DNA from: Allobosea sp. WAO
Lineage (GTDB): Bacteria > Pseudomonadota > Alphaproteobacteria > Rhizobiales > Beijerinckiaceae
DNA: 64,000 nt
Direction of reading: 5' to 3'
Assembly (NCBI RefSeq): GCF_001509835.1
Contig: NZ_JXTJ01000008.1
Span: forward strand, 496,001-560,000
Shown in pieces: positions 8,424-16,471 of this stretch. The notes under the pieces are model-generated. The model was not told where the DNA came from and made no database searches. It saw only the letters and a program-made list of their open reading frames with translations. The first letter of the stretch is position 1; each line of letters begins with the position of its first letter. The translations under genes were made by a program, and so were the position numbers.

Positions 8424-9962
8424 TCAGCCCGAGCCGACCGCCTTGGCCGGATCGGTCGGCGGGATCGGCGGATAATGCAGGCCGCGCTGGCCGGAGAGGC
8501 CGCGGTTGGGCGCCATGACGAGCTCGGGCTCGGCCATGCCGACAAGTTCGCCATTGCGCAGCCAGGCTTCGTCCTCGCCGTAGAGCCTTGCCGCCAGCGC
8601 CTTACCGAGGCGTGCCCTGATTTCGGCGTGGCCGGGATCGCCGGCTAGATCGGCCATTTCCTGCGGGTCCTCGTCGAGATCGAAGAGCTGGACATGATTG
8701 CCGGCCGGGTACCAGATCAGCTTGTAGCGGCCGTCATTCACCATGCGGGTCGCCTTCGCCCCTTCGAGCGATTCCCCGTAGAGGATGTCGCGGCGCTGCT
8801 CGCCGACCATCGAGAGGCCTTCGCAGCTCTCCGGAATCGGCAGGCCGCAGAGATCGAGCAGGGTCGGCATGATGTCCTGCAGCCCGACGAGGCGGCGATC
8901 GGTGACGCCGGTCCCGACGCGGCTGTCCCCGGCCGCTCCCGAGAGCAGCATCGGCACGCCGGCCGAGGCCTCGTACATCAGCCGCTTGGCATAAAGGCCG
9001 TTGTCGCCGAGCATGTCGCCATGGTCGCCGCAGATCAGGATGATCGTGTCGTCGAGCAGGCCTTCCTCGCGCAGCGTCCCGATCAGGATCCGCAGCTGGT
9101 GGTCGATATGGGTGCAGAGCGCATAGACCGCGCGGCGCATGTCGGCGAGCTGCGCCGGCGGAAGTTGCTCCCAGTAATTGTGCGCGACGCGCACCGCATA
9201 GGGCAGCGCCGCCGGGTCCCTGGCCCAGTCCGCCATCAGCGGCGCGTCGACATCGCGCGCCCGGTAGCGCTCGAAATAGCTCGCCAGCGGCACGATCGGC
9301 GGGTGCGGATGGGTATAGGAGACGTGCCAGAAGCCCGGCCTCGTCGGGTCGCGCCGCTTGATCGTGCGCGCCGCCGCGAAGGTTATCCAGTTGGTGACGT
9401 GCAGCTCTTCCGGCAGATGCCAGGTCCGCCAGCTGTACTCGTTGTTGCTCATGCCGTGCATGAACTGCTGGCCGGGCTGGCCCTTGTCGGTCAGGAACAG
9501 CTCGTAATCGTCCATGCCGCCGAGATGGCCGCGGCCTTCCTCGGCGAGCAGAACCTCCTCGAAGCCGATCCGGTCCCGTTGCGGATATACATGGAGCTTG
9601 CCGATCGCAGCCGTCTGGTAGCCGGCATCGCGGAAGGAGCGCGCCAGCGTCGGCATCCCCTCGGGCATCGGCAGCGCCGGCTGGAAGACCCGGTCGCCAT
9701 GGCCGCGCGGGCTCGTGCCCGTCATCATCGAGCGCCGGGCCGGAATGCAGATCGGGCATTCGGCATAGGCGTTGGTGAAGCGCGTGCCGGTGCGGGCGAT
9801 CTGGTCGAGCGTCGGCGTCTCCACCGTCGGGTGGCCGGCGATGCCGAGCAGGCGAGCCGGCCATTGATCGACCGTGACGAACAGCACATGGCGGTCGCCA
9901 GGCGGGGAGGACACTGCTCCCGCTGCTGGATTGCCAGCCTGATCGCCGGAGACGCGCTGCAT
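8424..9962 (-). CDS. Sulfatase-family hydrolase (alkaline-phosphatase superfamily)
   Basis: 512 residues. The sulfatase signature C-x-P-x-R is present in PICIPARRSMMTGTSPRGHG (about residue 72), whose Cys is normally converted to formylglycine. The metal-site segments VTVDQWPARL near the N-terminus and CGDHGDMLGDNGLYAKR near residue 310 also fit. It ends in the common DLDEDPQEMADLA motif of arylsulfatase/choline-sulfatase relatives. No clear signal peptide is seen, suggesting a cytoplasmic enzyme. It lies eight bases downstream of a TctC-type binding protein and is probably cotranscribed with it. It should hydrolyse a sulfate or phosphonate ester brought in from outside; the substrate is not determined. 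Confidence 0.88.
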   Translation of the reverse strand: MQRVSGDQAGNPAAGAVSSPPGDRHVLFVTVDQWPARLLGIAGHPTVETPTLDQIARTGTRFTNAYAECPICIPARRSMMTGTSPRGHGDRVFQPALPMPEGMPTLARSFRDAGYQTAAIGKLHVYPQRDRIGFEEVLLAEEGRGHLGGMDDYELFLTDKGQPGQQFMHGMSNNEYSWRTWHLPEELHVTNWITFAAARTIKRRDPTRPGFWHVSYTHPHPPIVPLASYFERYRARDVDAPLMADWARDPAALPYAVRVAHNYWEQLPPAQLADMRRAVYALCTHIDHQLRILIGTLREEGLLDDTIILICGDHGDMLGDNGLYAKRLMYEASAGVPMLLSGAAGDSRVGTGVTDRRLVGLQDIMPTLLDLCGLPIPESCEGLSMVGEQRRDILYGESLEGAKATRMVNDGRYKLIWYPAGNHVQLFDLDEDPQEMADLAGDPGHAEIRARLGKALAARLYGEDEAWLRNGELVGMAEPELVMAPNRGLSGQRGLHYPPIPPTDPAKAVGSG

Positions 9963-9970
9963 GGGCCTGC

Positions 9971-10966
9971 TCAGTTCGCCTTGGCGCCGGAGATGCGGAC
10001 GAGTTCCGCGATCTTGCCGGTCTCGGCCTTGATGAAGTCGCCGAAGGCGGCGGAGGTGCCGCCGACCAGCTCGATATTGAGCGCCGCCATGCGCTCGCGC
10101 ACCGTGGGATCGGCGACGATCTTGTTGAGCTCGGCATTCAGCCGCTCGACCACGGCCGGCGGCGTGCCGGCCGGCACGAAGACGCCATGCCAGGAGGCGA
10201 ACTCATAGCCGGGGACGCCGGCCTCGGCGACGGTCGGAACGTCAGGCATGGCGGCCGAGCGCTTCGCTCCGGTCACGGCGAGCGCGCGCAGCGTGCCTTC
10301 GCGCGCCATCGGCACGGCCGTACCGTCGATCATCGCGGTGACATGGCCGGCGATGACGTCGTTGATCGCCGGGGCCGAGCCGCGATAGGGCACATGCGTC
10401 GCCTTGATGCCGGTCTTCTCCTTCAGCAACTCGAAGGCGAGTTGCTGCGGCGTGCCGACGCCGGCCGAGGCATAGGTGACCTTCTCCGGATTGGCCTTGG
10501 CATCGGCGAGCAGCGCCGCCAAATCCTTGGCCGGGTTCTTGGGATTGATCACCAGCAGCAGCGAGACCGAGGTGAGCCGCATCACCGGGGTGAAATCGGT
10601 GAGCGGGTTGTAGGGCAGCTTGTCCTGCAAGGCCGGGGTGATCGCATGGGTCGCGATGTCGCCGATCAGCAGGGTATGGCCGTCCGGCTCCGAGCGCGCC
10701 GCATCGGTCGCACCGATAGCGCCGGCGGCGCCGGGCTTGTTGTCGATGACGATCGGCTGGCCGAGCGCCTCGCTCAGCTTCGGCCCGATCAGCCGCCCGA
10801 GAAGGTCGACATTGCCGCCGGCCGGGTAGGGCACGACGATCCGCATGGTTTTGCTCGGCCAGGCGGTCTGCGCCTTAGCGGAAGCCGAGAACAGGGCCGG
10901 CGTGATCACCAGCGCCGCCGACAGGCCCAGCAGGCGAGGCAGCCTGCTCTTGTGCGTCACGCTCAT
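9971..10966 (-). CDS. Tripartite tricarboxylate transporter (TctC/Bug) substrate-binding protein
   Basis: 331 residues from ATG 10966, preceded by GGGAGG; a longer frame to 11035 lacks that support. A signal peptide is seen (RLPRLLGLSAALVITPALFSA, cleaved around AKAQ). The mature part has the Bug-family landmarks: WPSKTMRIVVPYPAGGNVD, KPGAAGAIG, and a C-terminal ERLNAELNKIVADPTVRERM. Bug proteins bind small carboxylates or other anions in the periplasm. No TctA/TctB membrane partner lies nearby, as is common for this much-duplicated family. Operon partner: the sulfatase. Divergent partner: the LysR regulator. Confidence 0.92.
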   Translation of the reverse strand: MSVTHKSRLPRLLGLSAALVITPALFSASAKAQTAWPSKTMRIVVPYPAGGNVDLLGRLIGPKLSEALGQPIVIDNKPGAAGAIGATDAARSEPDGHTLLIGDIATHAITPALQDKLPYNPLTDFTPVMRLTSVSLLLVINPKNPAKDLAALLADAKANPEKVTYASAGVGTPQQLAFELLKEKTGIKATHVPYRGSAPAINDVIAGHVTAMIDGTAVPMAREGTLRALAVTGAKRSAAMPDVPTVAEAGVPGYEFASWHGVFVPAGTPPAVVERLNAELNKIVADPTVRERMAALNIELVGGTSAAFGDFIKAETGKIAELVRISGAKAN

Positions 10967-11040
10967 TCCGGAAACCTCCCACCCGCGGCGTCTCTGGTTG
11001 CGCCGACATCGGTTCGAAAACTGAGCCAATAGCAAGTCAT

Positions 11041-11069
11041 CGAGAAATTAGTTTTGCTTATTAGTCTCG
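11041..11069. promoter_or_regulatory. Candidate LysR-type operator between tctC-like and lysR genes
   Basis: In the 120-base divergent gap, CGAGA (11041-11045) and TCTCG (11065-11069) form an inverted pair around an AT-rich core with two direct ATTAG copies. This is the only AT-rich, dyad-symmetric stretch in the gap, and it sits 18 bases before the lysR start, as expected for an autoregulated LysR site. No footprint-type evidence exists here. Confidence 0.4.
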
Positions 11070-11086
11070 AGCTCTAGTTTCGGCTC

Positions 11087-11980
11087 ATGGACCAGAGACT
11101 GCTCAGCTTTTTCGTGACCCTCGCCGAGGAGCTGCATTTCGTGCGGGCGGCGGAGCGGCTCGGTGTGACCCAGCCGGCTCTCAGCCAGCAGATCGCCAAG
11201 CTGGAGGAAACGCTGGCGGTCAAGCTGTTCGAGCGCACCAAGCGCCGGGTCGCGCTGACCGATGCCGGCCGGAACTTCCAGGACGACGCGCTGGCGATCC
11301 TGCGCCAGCTCGATCTGGCGGTGGCGGGCGCCCGCCGTGCCGCGGAGGGACAGATCGGTCGCCTCACCATCGGCTTCGTCGAAGCCTGTCCCTTCAATAT
11401 CCTGCCGGTGCTGGTTTCCCGGCTCAGCCGGGAGCTGCCGGAGGTCTCGCTCATCCTGCAGGAGATGGTCACCAAGGAGCAGATCGAGGCGCTGCGTTCC
11501 GGCCGCATCGATGTCGGACTGCTCCGGCCGATGTTCAGCGAGCCCGGCCTCGGCACGCTGCCCCTGTTCCGCGAGAGCTACATGGTGGCGCTGCCGGCCG
11601 GCCACCGGCTGACGCAAGCGGCGGCAGTGCCGCTCACCGCGCTGCGCGAGGAGCGCTTCATCATGACGCCGCCAGGCAAGCGTCGGTACGTCGAAGGCCG
11701 TTTTCGCGCCGCCTTCCGCCGCGCCGGCTTCGAGCCGCAGGTGGCGCAGGAGGTCCACCAGATCCATACCATGATTGGTCTGGTCGCCGGAGGCATCGGC
11801 GTCGCGCTGGTGCCGCAATCGGTGTCGCGGCTCAATCTGGAGAATGTCGTCTACCGGCCGCTGAAAGGGCTGGATTCGACGGTCTCCGAATTGGTCGCCG
11901 CCTGGCCGCTCGACCGCGAGACACCGGTGCTCCGGCGTTTCGTCGCGATCGCGCGCTCGATCGCAGCCGGCGAAGCCTAG
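11087..11980 (+). CDS. LysR-family transcriptional regulator
   Basis: 297 residues. The N-terminal winged helix-turn-helix is clear (FFVTLAEELHFVRAAERLGVTQ, broken here by the helix turn at about residue 19, then PALSQQIAKLEE). The effector domain starts near residue 90 (IGRLTIGFVEACPFNILP) and resembles the BenM/CatM side of the family. It is divergent from the tctC-like and sulfatase genes and most likely controls them in response to a small organic anion. The effector is not known. Confidence 0.93.
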   Translation: MDQRLLSFFVTLAEELHFVRAAERLGVTQPALSQQIAKLEETLAVKLFERTKRRVALTDAGRNFQDDALAILRQLDLAVAGARRAAEGQIGRLTIGFVEACPFNILPVLVSRLSRELPEVSLILQEMVTKEQIEALRSGRIDVGLLRPMFSEPGLGTLPLFRESYMVALPAGHRLTQAAAVPLTALREERFIMTPPGKRRYVEGRFRAAFRRAGFEPQVAQEVHQIHTMIGLVAGGIGVALVPQSVSRLNLENVVYRPLKGLDSTVSELVAAWPLDRETPVLRRFVAIARSIAAGEA

Positions 11981-11993
11981 CTTTCGCTGTGCC

Positions 11994-12062
11994 ATGCGAA
12001 TGGGCCTATGACCCCGGTTCGCATCTCGCTAAGTTCGGCCAGCCCCTCACTGAGGGCCGAAC
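11994..12062 (+). terminator. Two adjacent hairpins after lysR
   Basis: ATGCGAA (11994-12000) pairs with TTCGCAT (12018-12024), with GGG/CCC able to extend inside. GTTCGGCC (12033-12040) pairs with GGCCGAAC (12055-12062). Both lie in the 143-base gap between the lysR stop and the ppk2 start. There is no T-run, so intrinsic termination is uncertain; a leader or processing role for ppk2 mRNA is equally possible. Confidence 0.4.
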
Positions 12063-12123
12063 CCGGAGGCTGGGTCGTCATCGACATCGAGGCCGACTGG
12101 AAGGCCGTGTGTCCGCCGGAGCG

Positions 12124-13041
12124 ATGACGATGCTGAAAGAAGACCTGATCAAGCGTTTCCGTATCACGGAGGGGAAGGGCTTCAAGCTCGCCGATATCGA
12201 CCCCAGCGAAACTGCGGGCCTCGATATCGACAAGGACGATGCGAAGGAACTGCTCGCGAGCGGGACCAAGCGCCTCCACGCTTTGCAGGAGCGCCTCTAC
12301 GCCGAGGGGCGCTGGTCGGTGCTCATCGTCCTGCAGGCGATGGATGCCGCCGGCAAGGACGGCATGATCGAGCATGTGATGTCCGGCATCAATCCGCAGG
12401 GCTGCGAGGTGACCTCGTTCAAGGCGCCGAGCACGGTCGAGCTGCGCCATGATTTCCTCTGGCGCACGAGCTGCGCCCTGCCGCAGCGCGGCCATATCGG
12501 CATCTTCAACCGCTCCTATTACGAGGAGGTGCTGGTCGCCCGCGTCCATCCGGCGATCCTCGCCAAGCAGAACCTGCCGCCGGCGCTGGTCAAGGACGAC
12601 ATCTGGGACGAACGCTTCGACAGCATCCGCGATTTCGAGCGCCATCTCGCGCGCAACGGCACCGTCGTCCTGAAGTTCTTCCTGCATGTCTCGAAGGGCG
12701 AGCAGCGCCGCCGCCTGCTCGAGCGTATCGACGAGCCCGACAAGAACTGGAAGTTCGACGCCGGCGACCTCGCCGAGCGCAAGCGCTGGCCGGACTACAT
12801 GAACGCCTATGAGGAGGCGATCGCCGGCACGGCCGCCAAGCACGCCCCCTGGTATGTCGTGCCGGCTGACAATAAATGGTTCAGCCGCCTCGTCGTCGCA
12901 GCCGCCATCGCCGACAAGCTCGAGGAACTCGACCCGCAGTTCCCGAAGCTCGACGCCGAGGCCCGCGAGGCCATGAAGCGCGCCCGTGTGGAACTGGCCA
13001 GCGAAGGCAATGGCTCGAGCGGCGGCAAGCACAAGAGCTGA
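12124..13041 (+). CDS. ppk2: Polyphosphate kinase 2 family protein (PPK2)
   Basis: 305 residues from ATG 12124; a second ATG lies two codons on, and an upstream in-frame ATG at 11989 would put 45 unrelated residues in front. Walker A (LQAMDAAGKDG), the following MSGINPQG and TSFKAPS, Walker-B-like IFNRSYYEEVLVARVHP, and the lid with paired arginines (SKGEQRRRLLERIDEPDKNWKF) are all in place. The pattern is nearest the class III/PPK2_rel group, single-domain enzymes that use polyphosphate to phosphorylate AMP and ADP (or the reverse). Cytoplasmic. It seems monocistronic, flanked by hairpins and a palindromic repeat. Confidence 0.92.
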   Translation: MTMLKEDLIKRFRITEGKGFKLADIDPSETAGLDIDKDDAKELLASGTKRLHALQERLYAEGRWSVLIVLQAMDAAGKDGMIEHVMSGINPQGCEVTSFKAPSTVELRHDFLWRTSCALPQRGHIGIFNRSYYEEVLVARVHPAILAKQNLPPALVKDDIWDERFDSIRDFERHLARNGTVVLKFFLHVSKGEQRRRLLERIDEPDKNWKFDAGDLAERKRWPDYMNAYEEAIAGTAAKHAPWYVVPADNKWFSRLVVAAAIADKLEELDPQFPKLDAEAREAMKRARVELASEGNGSSGGKHKS

Positions 13042-13086
13042 AGGCGGCCTACGATGGAGCCCGGCACTGCTCTGACACCCATACTC

Positions 13087-13190
13087 GTCATCCCGGCTGC
13101 AGCGCAGCGGAGCGCCGGGATCCATCGTAGAGCGCAGGGCCTTCCGATGGACCCCGGAGCTGCGCCGCTGCGCGGCTTGTCCAGGATGAC
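13087..13190. repeat. Palindromic extragenic repeat, copy A
   Basis: Nested inverted repeats. The outer pair is GTCATCCCGG with CCAGGATGAC; the inner pair is CCGGGATCCATCG with CGATGGACCCCGG. It shares its ends and the GGCTTGTCC block with the copies at 47066 and 54552. It sits between the convergent ppk2 and bcs genes, so it may also end transcription from both sides. Confidence 0.75.
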
Positions 13191-13253
13191 GGGGAGCAGC
13201 CTGTCGGCTGAGCGGCCAGCCCGTCGTTGACTGTCACCTGACTGGAACGCGCC

Positions 13254-15446
13254 TTAATACCGGTTCCGGCGGGTCGCGTCGTCGATCGCGCTCAGCCCGG
13301 CGAGGGCCTTCGGCGATCTGTCGATCTTGTAGAGTGCGCTGAAGACCCTGCGCGCATCCGAGTACCGGCCCGAGTTGAAGTACGACCAGCCGCGCATCAG
13401 CATCAGGTCCGTGGTTTCTGGCGCGTACTTCGCGCGCTCGCCCAGCGTGATCAGCGCCGCATTGTAGTTCTTCGCGTCGTACTGGGCATAGAAGCGCTCG
13501 GCCAGGAGCAGCGCCGAGAGTTCGCGCCGCCGTGCGGGCGGCAGCGCAGCGGAGGCCGCAGCAGCGCTCGCCTCGGTGGTGAGCCCCTGCTGGATCGCCG
13601 CATAGGCCTTGCCGGCTGCGGCGTCGGCGGCGATCTGCCCGGTGCTGGTCCGCATCGCCGCTTCGAAGGCCTGCATGGCGGAGGCCGGGCGCTTGAGATT
13701 GAGCAGGCACCAGCCGCGCGCCAGCGCTGCGGCTCCCGAATTACCACTGCCGCAGCTGCCCGGGCCGGTGGCACGCGCCGTTTCACGGACGGCAGGCGGA
13801 CGCTCGACGGGGATATAGTCTTCGACAGGCTCGCTTCTGGTGACACGGCGTTCGGCCGGCACAGCGGTCCGGGGCGGAGCGGGAGAAATCCGTTCCGCCG
13901 GAGCACGTTCCACCAGCTCACGTTCGGGCGCAGCCGGCACGGTGCGCACCTCGCGCGGTGCCGGCTCGCGGGAGCGCAGGGCGCGCCGACGCGGATCGAG
14001 AATATCGGCGATGCGCTGCGAGCGCCCGCGCCATTCGGCGACGACCGCCTGGAGGCCCGCCGTGTCGCGCAGCCGCTGGCGCGACAGGGCGAGCCCGAAG
14101 GCGGCCGGCTCATGCGTCTTGTCCCAGGCCAGGGCGGTCTCGAACCAGGTCTCGGCCGGCACGATCTGGCCGGAGTTATAGGCGTACCAGCCGAGCGCCG
14201 CGGCTCCGAGCGCATAGCGGTCGCCGCTGACCGTCTTGACGATGCGCGCCAGCACGGCCGGGTCCAGGCGCGGCGGCGGCTCCTGCGTCAGCAGCGCCGT
14301 CAGGGCGTCGAGATAGGCCTTGCGGTTGGGCTGGCCTGCCTCCAGCCATTGCGAGCCGAGCGCCTCGGCCTCCTGGTATTTTCCGCTGGCTGCGAAGGCG
14401 AGCACGGCGCCCTCCGCCGCCTTGGCACCGCCATTGCGGGCGAGCGCCATGCGGAACCAGTCAGAAGCCTTGGCCGGTTCGCCATGATGGAGGGCATAGA
14501 AGCCGAGCAGGATCGGGTCGCCCGGCGTCGTCTCGGCATTGGCGAGCGTCTCGAGCCGGCGCAGATCGTCGGCGCTCACCACCAGCTTCGGGTCTTCCGA
14601 CGCCCGGCCGACGCGGCGGCGGGCGAGCTCGTCGCGAATGCTCGTGAATTCGTTCTGCTTTTCCAGCGCCAGCAGGGCGCTGATCTGCTCGTCCGGCAGC
14701 GTTCCCAGCGCCTTCTGCATCGTGCCGATGCGCTCCTCGGCCTTCTCGCAATTGGCGAGCACGTAGGAATACGCGTCGCGCGCCCGGTCCATGCGCTCGG
14801 TACGGACGAAGGCTTCGGCCACACGCCAGAGCGCGTCGACATTGGCGCAGGTGAGCAGGGCGGGCGTCTCGGTGCCGATCCTGATCACCTGTTCCCATTG
14901 CCGGGCATTGGAAGCGTTGACGAGGCGAATCCCGGCCTCGGCCTGGTCGAGCTGCTGGACGAGGTCGGCGGGCGCGCTCCAGCCGGTCTCCTTCGTGGCG
15001 CGCTGGGCGATCGCGGCGCGGACTTCGCTGAGCTTGCCCTCGGCGAAGAGCTTCCACATCCGCTCGAGCTCGGGGTCGCCGGCCGGGATCGGCGTGTTGA
15101 GGTCGGTTGGCGGCCGCCATTGCGGATAGAGTGCCCGCAGGCGGGCAAGCTCCGCCTCGAAGCGTCGGGTGTCGCCTTGGCTGGCGAAATAGCGCAGGGC
15201 GCTTTCGTCCACCGGCGCCTGCGGCTGGGCCTGGCGCCCGCCGGGCGGCTGGTTCCCCTGCTGTTGCGCCTGGGCGAACTCCGACCTCGCCTCGCCCGTC
15301 TCCGCGTGCGGCTGCTCCAGCGCTAGGGCGCCGGGTGTGCCGGGCTGGGCCACTGCCGGCAACTCAACGCCCTGCCCATAGCGGCCGAGGCCGTAGAAGA
15401 GCGCTCCCGATGCCACCGCTGCGAGCAGGATTGCCTTCACATGCAT
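13254..15446 (-). CDS. bcsK: TPR-rich cellulose operon protein (BcsK-like)
   Basis: 730 residues from ATG 15446; upstream in-frame sequence lies inside bcsZ. An N-terminal membrane anchor (AILLAAVASGALFYGLG) is followed by a Gln/Pro-rich linker and then helical repeats of TPR/Sel1 spacing (for example WYAYNSGQIVPAETWFETAL and MLMRGWSYFNSGRYSDARRV). A Pro/Arg/Glu-rich low-complexity break lies near residues 470-545. There is no C-terminal outer-membrane beta-barrel, unlike BcsC. In bcsN-type operons of Hyphomicrobiales a TPR protein named BcsK takes this place. It is probably a periplasmic scaffold for cellulose export. The start overlaps the bcsZ stop by ten bases. Confidence 0.7.
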   Translation of the reverse strand: MHVKAILLAAVASGALFYGLGRYGQGVELPAVAQPGTPGALALEQPHAETGEARSEFAQAQQQGNQPPGGRQAQPQAPVDESALRYFASQGDTRRFEAELARLRALYPQWRPPTDLNTPIPAGDPELERMWKLFAEGKLSEVRAAIAQRATKETGWSAPADLVQQLDQAEAGIRLVNASNARQWEQVIRIGTETPALLTCANVDALWRVAEAFVRTERMDRARDAYSYVLANCEKAEERIGTMQKALGTLPDEQISALLALEKQNEFTSIRDELARRRVGRASEDPKLVVSADDLRRLETLANAETTPGDPILLGFYALHHGEPAKASDWFRMALARNGGAKAAEGAVLAFAASGKYQEAEALGSQWLEAGQPNRKAYLDALTALLTQEPPPRLDPAVLARIVKTVSGDRYALGAAALGWYAYNSGQIVPAETWFETALAWDKTHEPAAFGLALSRQRLRDTAGLQAVVAEWRGRSQRIADILDPRRRALRSREPAPREVRTVPAAPERELVERAPAERISPAPPRTAVPAERRVTRSEPVEDYIPVERPPAVRETARATGPGSCGSGNSGAAALARGWCLLNLKRPASAMQAFEAAMRTSTGQIAADAAAGKAYAAIQQGLTTEASAAAASAALPPARRRELSALLLAERFYAQYDAKNYNAALITLGERAKYAPETTDLMLMRGWSYFNSGRYSDARRVFSALYKIDRSPKALAGLSAIDDATRRNRY

Positions 15447-16471
15447 CGGGCGTACCTCTCGCTCAGCATCGCCAGGGTGAGCAGATGCAAGGTGGAGGGG
15501 TAATAGGCCGTCGGCTGGAACGACTTCAGATCCTGCGGGATCGCGGTCCCGTCGATGGCGCAGGCCATCGCTGCAACGAGGATGCGATAGCCCGGATCCG
15601 AGAGCTCCTCGACGACCTTCTTGGTACGGACATCGACGATGGCGGGGCCATTGGCCCAGGCCTCGCGGAATGGCGCGAGGCGCGCCGGCTCGGCGAGGCC
15701 TGCCCGCAGCAGATAGAGCGGGACGCGCATCGCATTGTAGCCGAACTGCGCCGGGAAGCCGTCGGCCGGCCGCGGCTCGGCCTTGACCGACATCCATTCG
15801 GGCGCGGGCATGTTCGCCTTGGCGAGCGTGTCGAGCAGCTTGAGCCCGGTCGCCTGGACCTTGAGCCAGCTATTGTCGCCGGTCAGCCGCGCCATTACCG
15901 GAAGGGCCTCGAAGACCCAGTAGGACGGGTTAATCACCGGCCCGTCGGCGCGGTCCTTCTCGGAGAAGCCGCTCACGGCCGGCATCAGCCAGGTCGCGCT
16001 GCCGCGCGCCAGGAACGTCGTCTTCGCGATGTTCCGCGCCAGCTGACGCGCGGCGTTGGTGTAGCCGGGCATTGTCCAGGCTGTGCCGGCGCAGTTCAGC
16101 GCATAGGCGATCAGCAGGTCGCCATCGGTCGCGTTGTTGACGTCGGTGACGCGCGGCGTCGCCTTCGGGTCCCAGCGCCAGGCCGCGAGCCCGTCATCAC
16201 GGATCAGCAGCTCGGTGCGGGTGAAGGCGAGGATGCGGGCAAAGCTCGTGCGGTCTCCAGCGAGGCAGGCGAGTAGGAGACCGTAGCCCTGGCTCTCGCT
16301 GTGGCTGATCGCGCCGTTCACGTCGTCGACGACGCGCCCGTCCTCCATGACGAATTTCTGCCGGTAGAGCTCCCAGGCTTCCAGAGGCAGGGCGGCCTGC
16401 GCCGTCGGCACGAAGGCGAGCATGATCGCTGCGAGGGCTCCGAGCAGCCGTTTCATCGGCGAGAGCCTCAT
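15437..16471 (-). CDS. bcsZ: Periplasmic endo-1,4-beta-glucanase, glycoside hydrolase family 8
   Basis: 344 residues; a signal peptide (MKRLLGALAAIMLAF, ending near AQA) starts either at the first ATG or at the sixth codon (16456), which looks more natural. GH8 catalytic features are visible: the acid Glu in SHSESQGYGLLLA (about residue 60) and the base Asp in NATDGDLLIAYAL (about residue 115). The RWDP segment and the (alpha/alpha)6-barrel repeats are normal. It trims nascent cellulose in the periplasm and is needed for proper fibre formation in related operons. It overlaps bcsB by four bases. Confidence 0.9.
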   Translation of the reverse strand: MRLSPMKRLLGALAAIMLAFVPTAQAALPLEAWELYRQKFVMEDGRVVDDVNGAISHSESQGYGLLLACLAGDRTSFARILAFTRTELLIRDDGLAAWRWDPKATPRVTDVNNATDGDLLIAYALNCAGTAWTMPGYTNAARQLARNIAKTTFLARGSATWLMPAVSGFSEKDRADGPVINPSYWVFEALPVMARLTGDNSWLKVQATGLKLLDTLAKANMPAPEWMSVKAEPRPADGFPAQFGYNAMRVPLYLLRAGLAEPARLAPFREAWANGPAIVDVRTKKVVEELSDPGYRILVAAMACAIDGTAIPQDLKSFQPTAYYPSTLHLLTLAMLSERYARCM

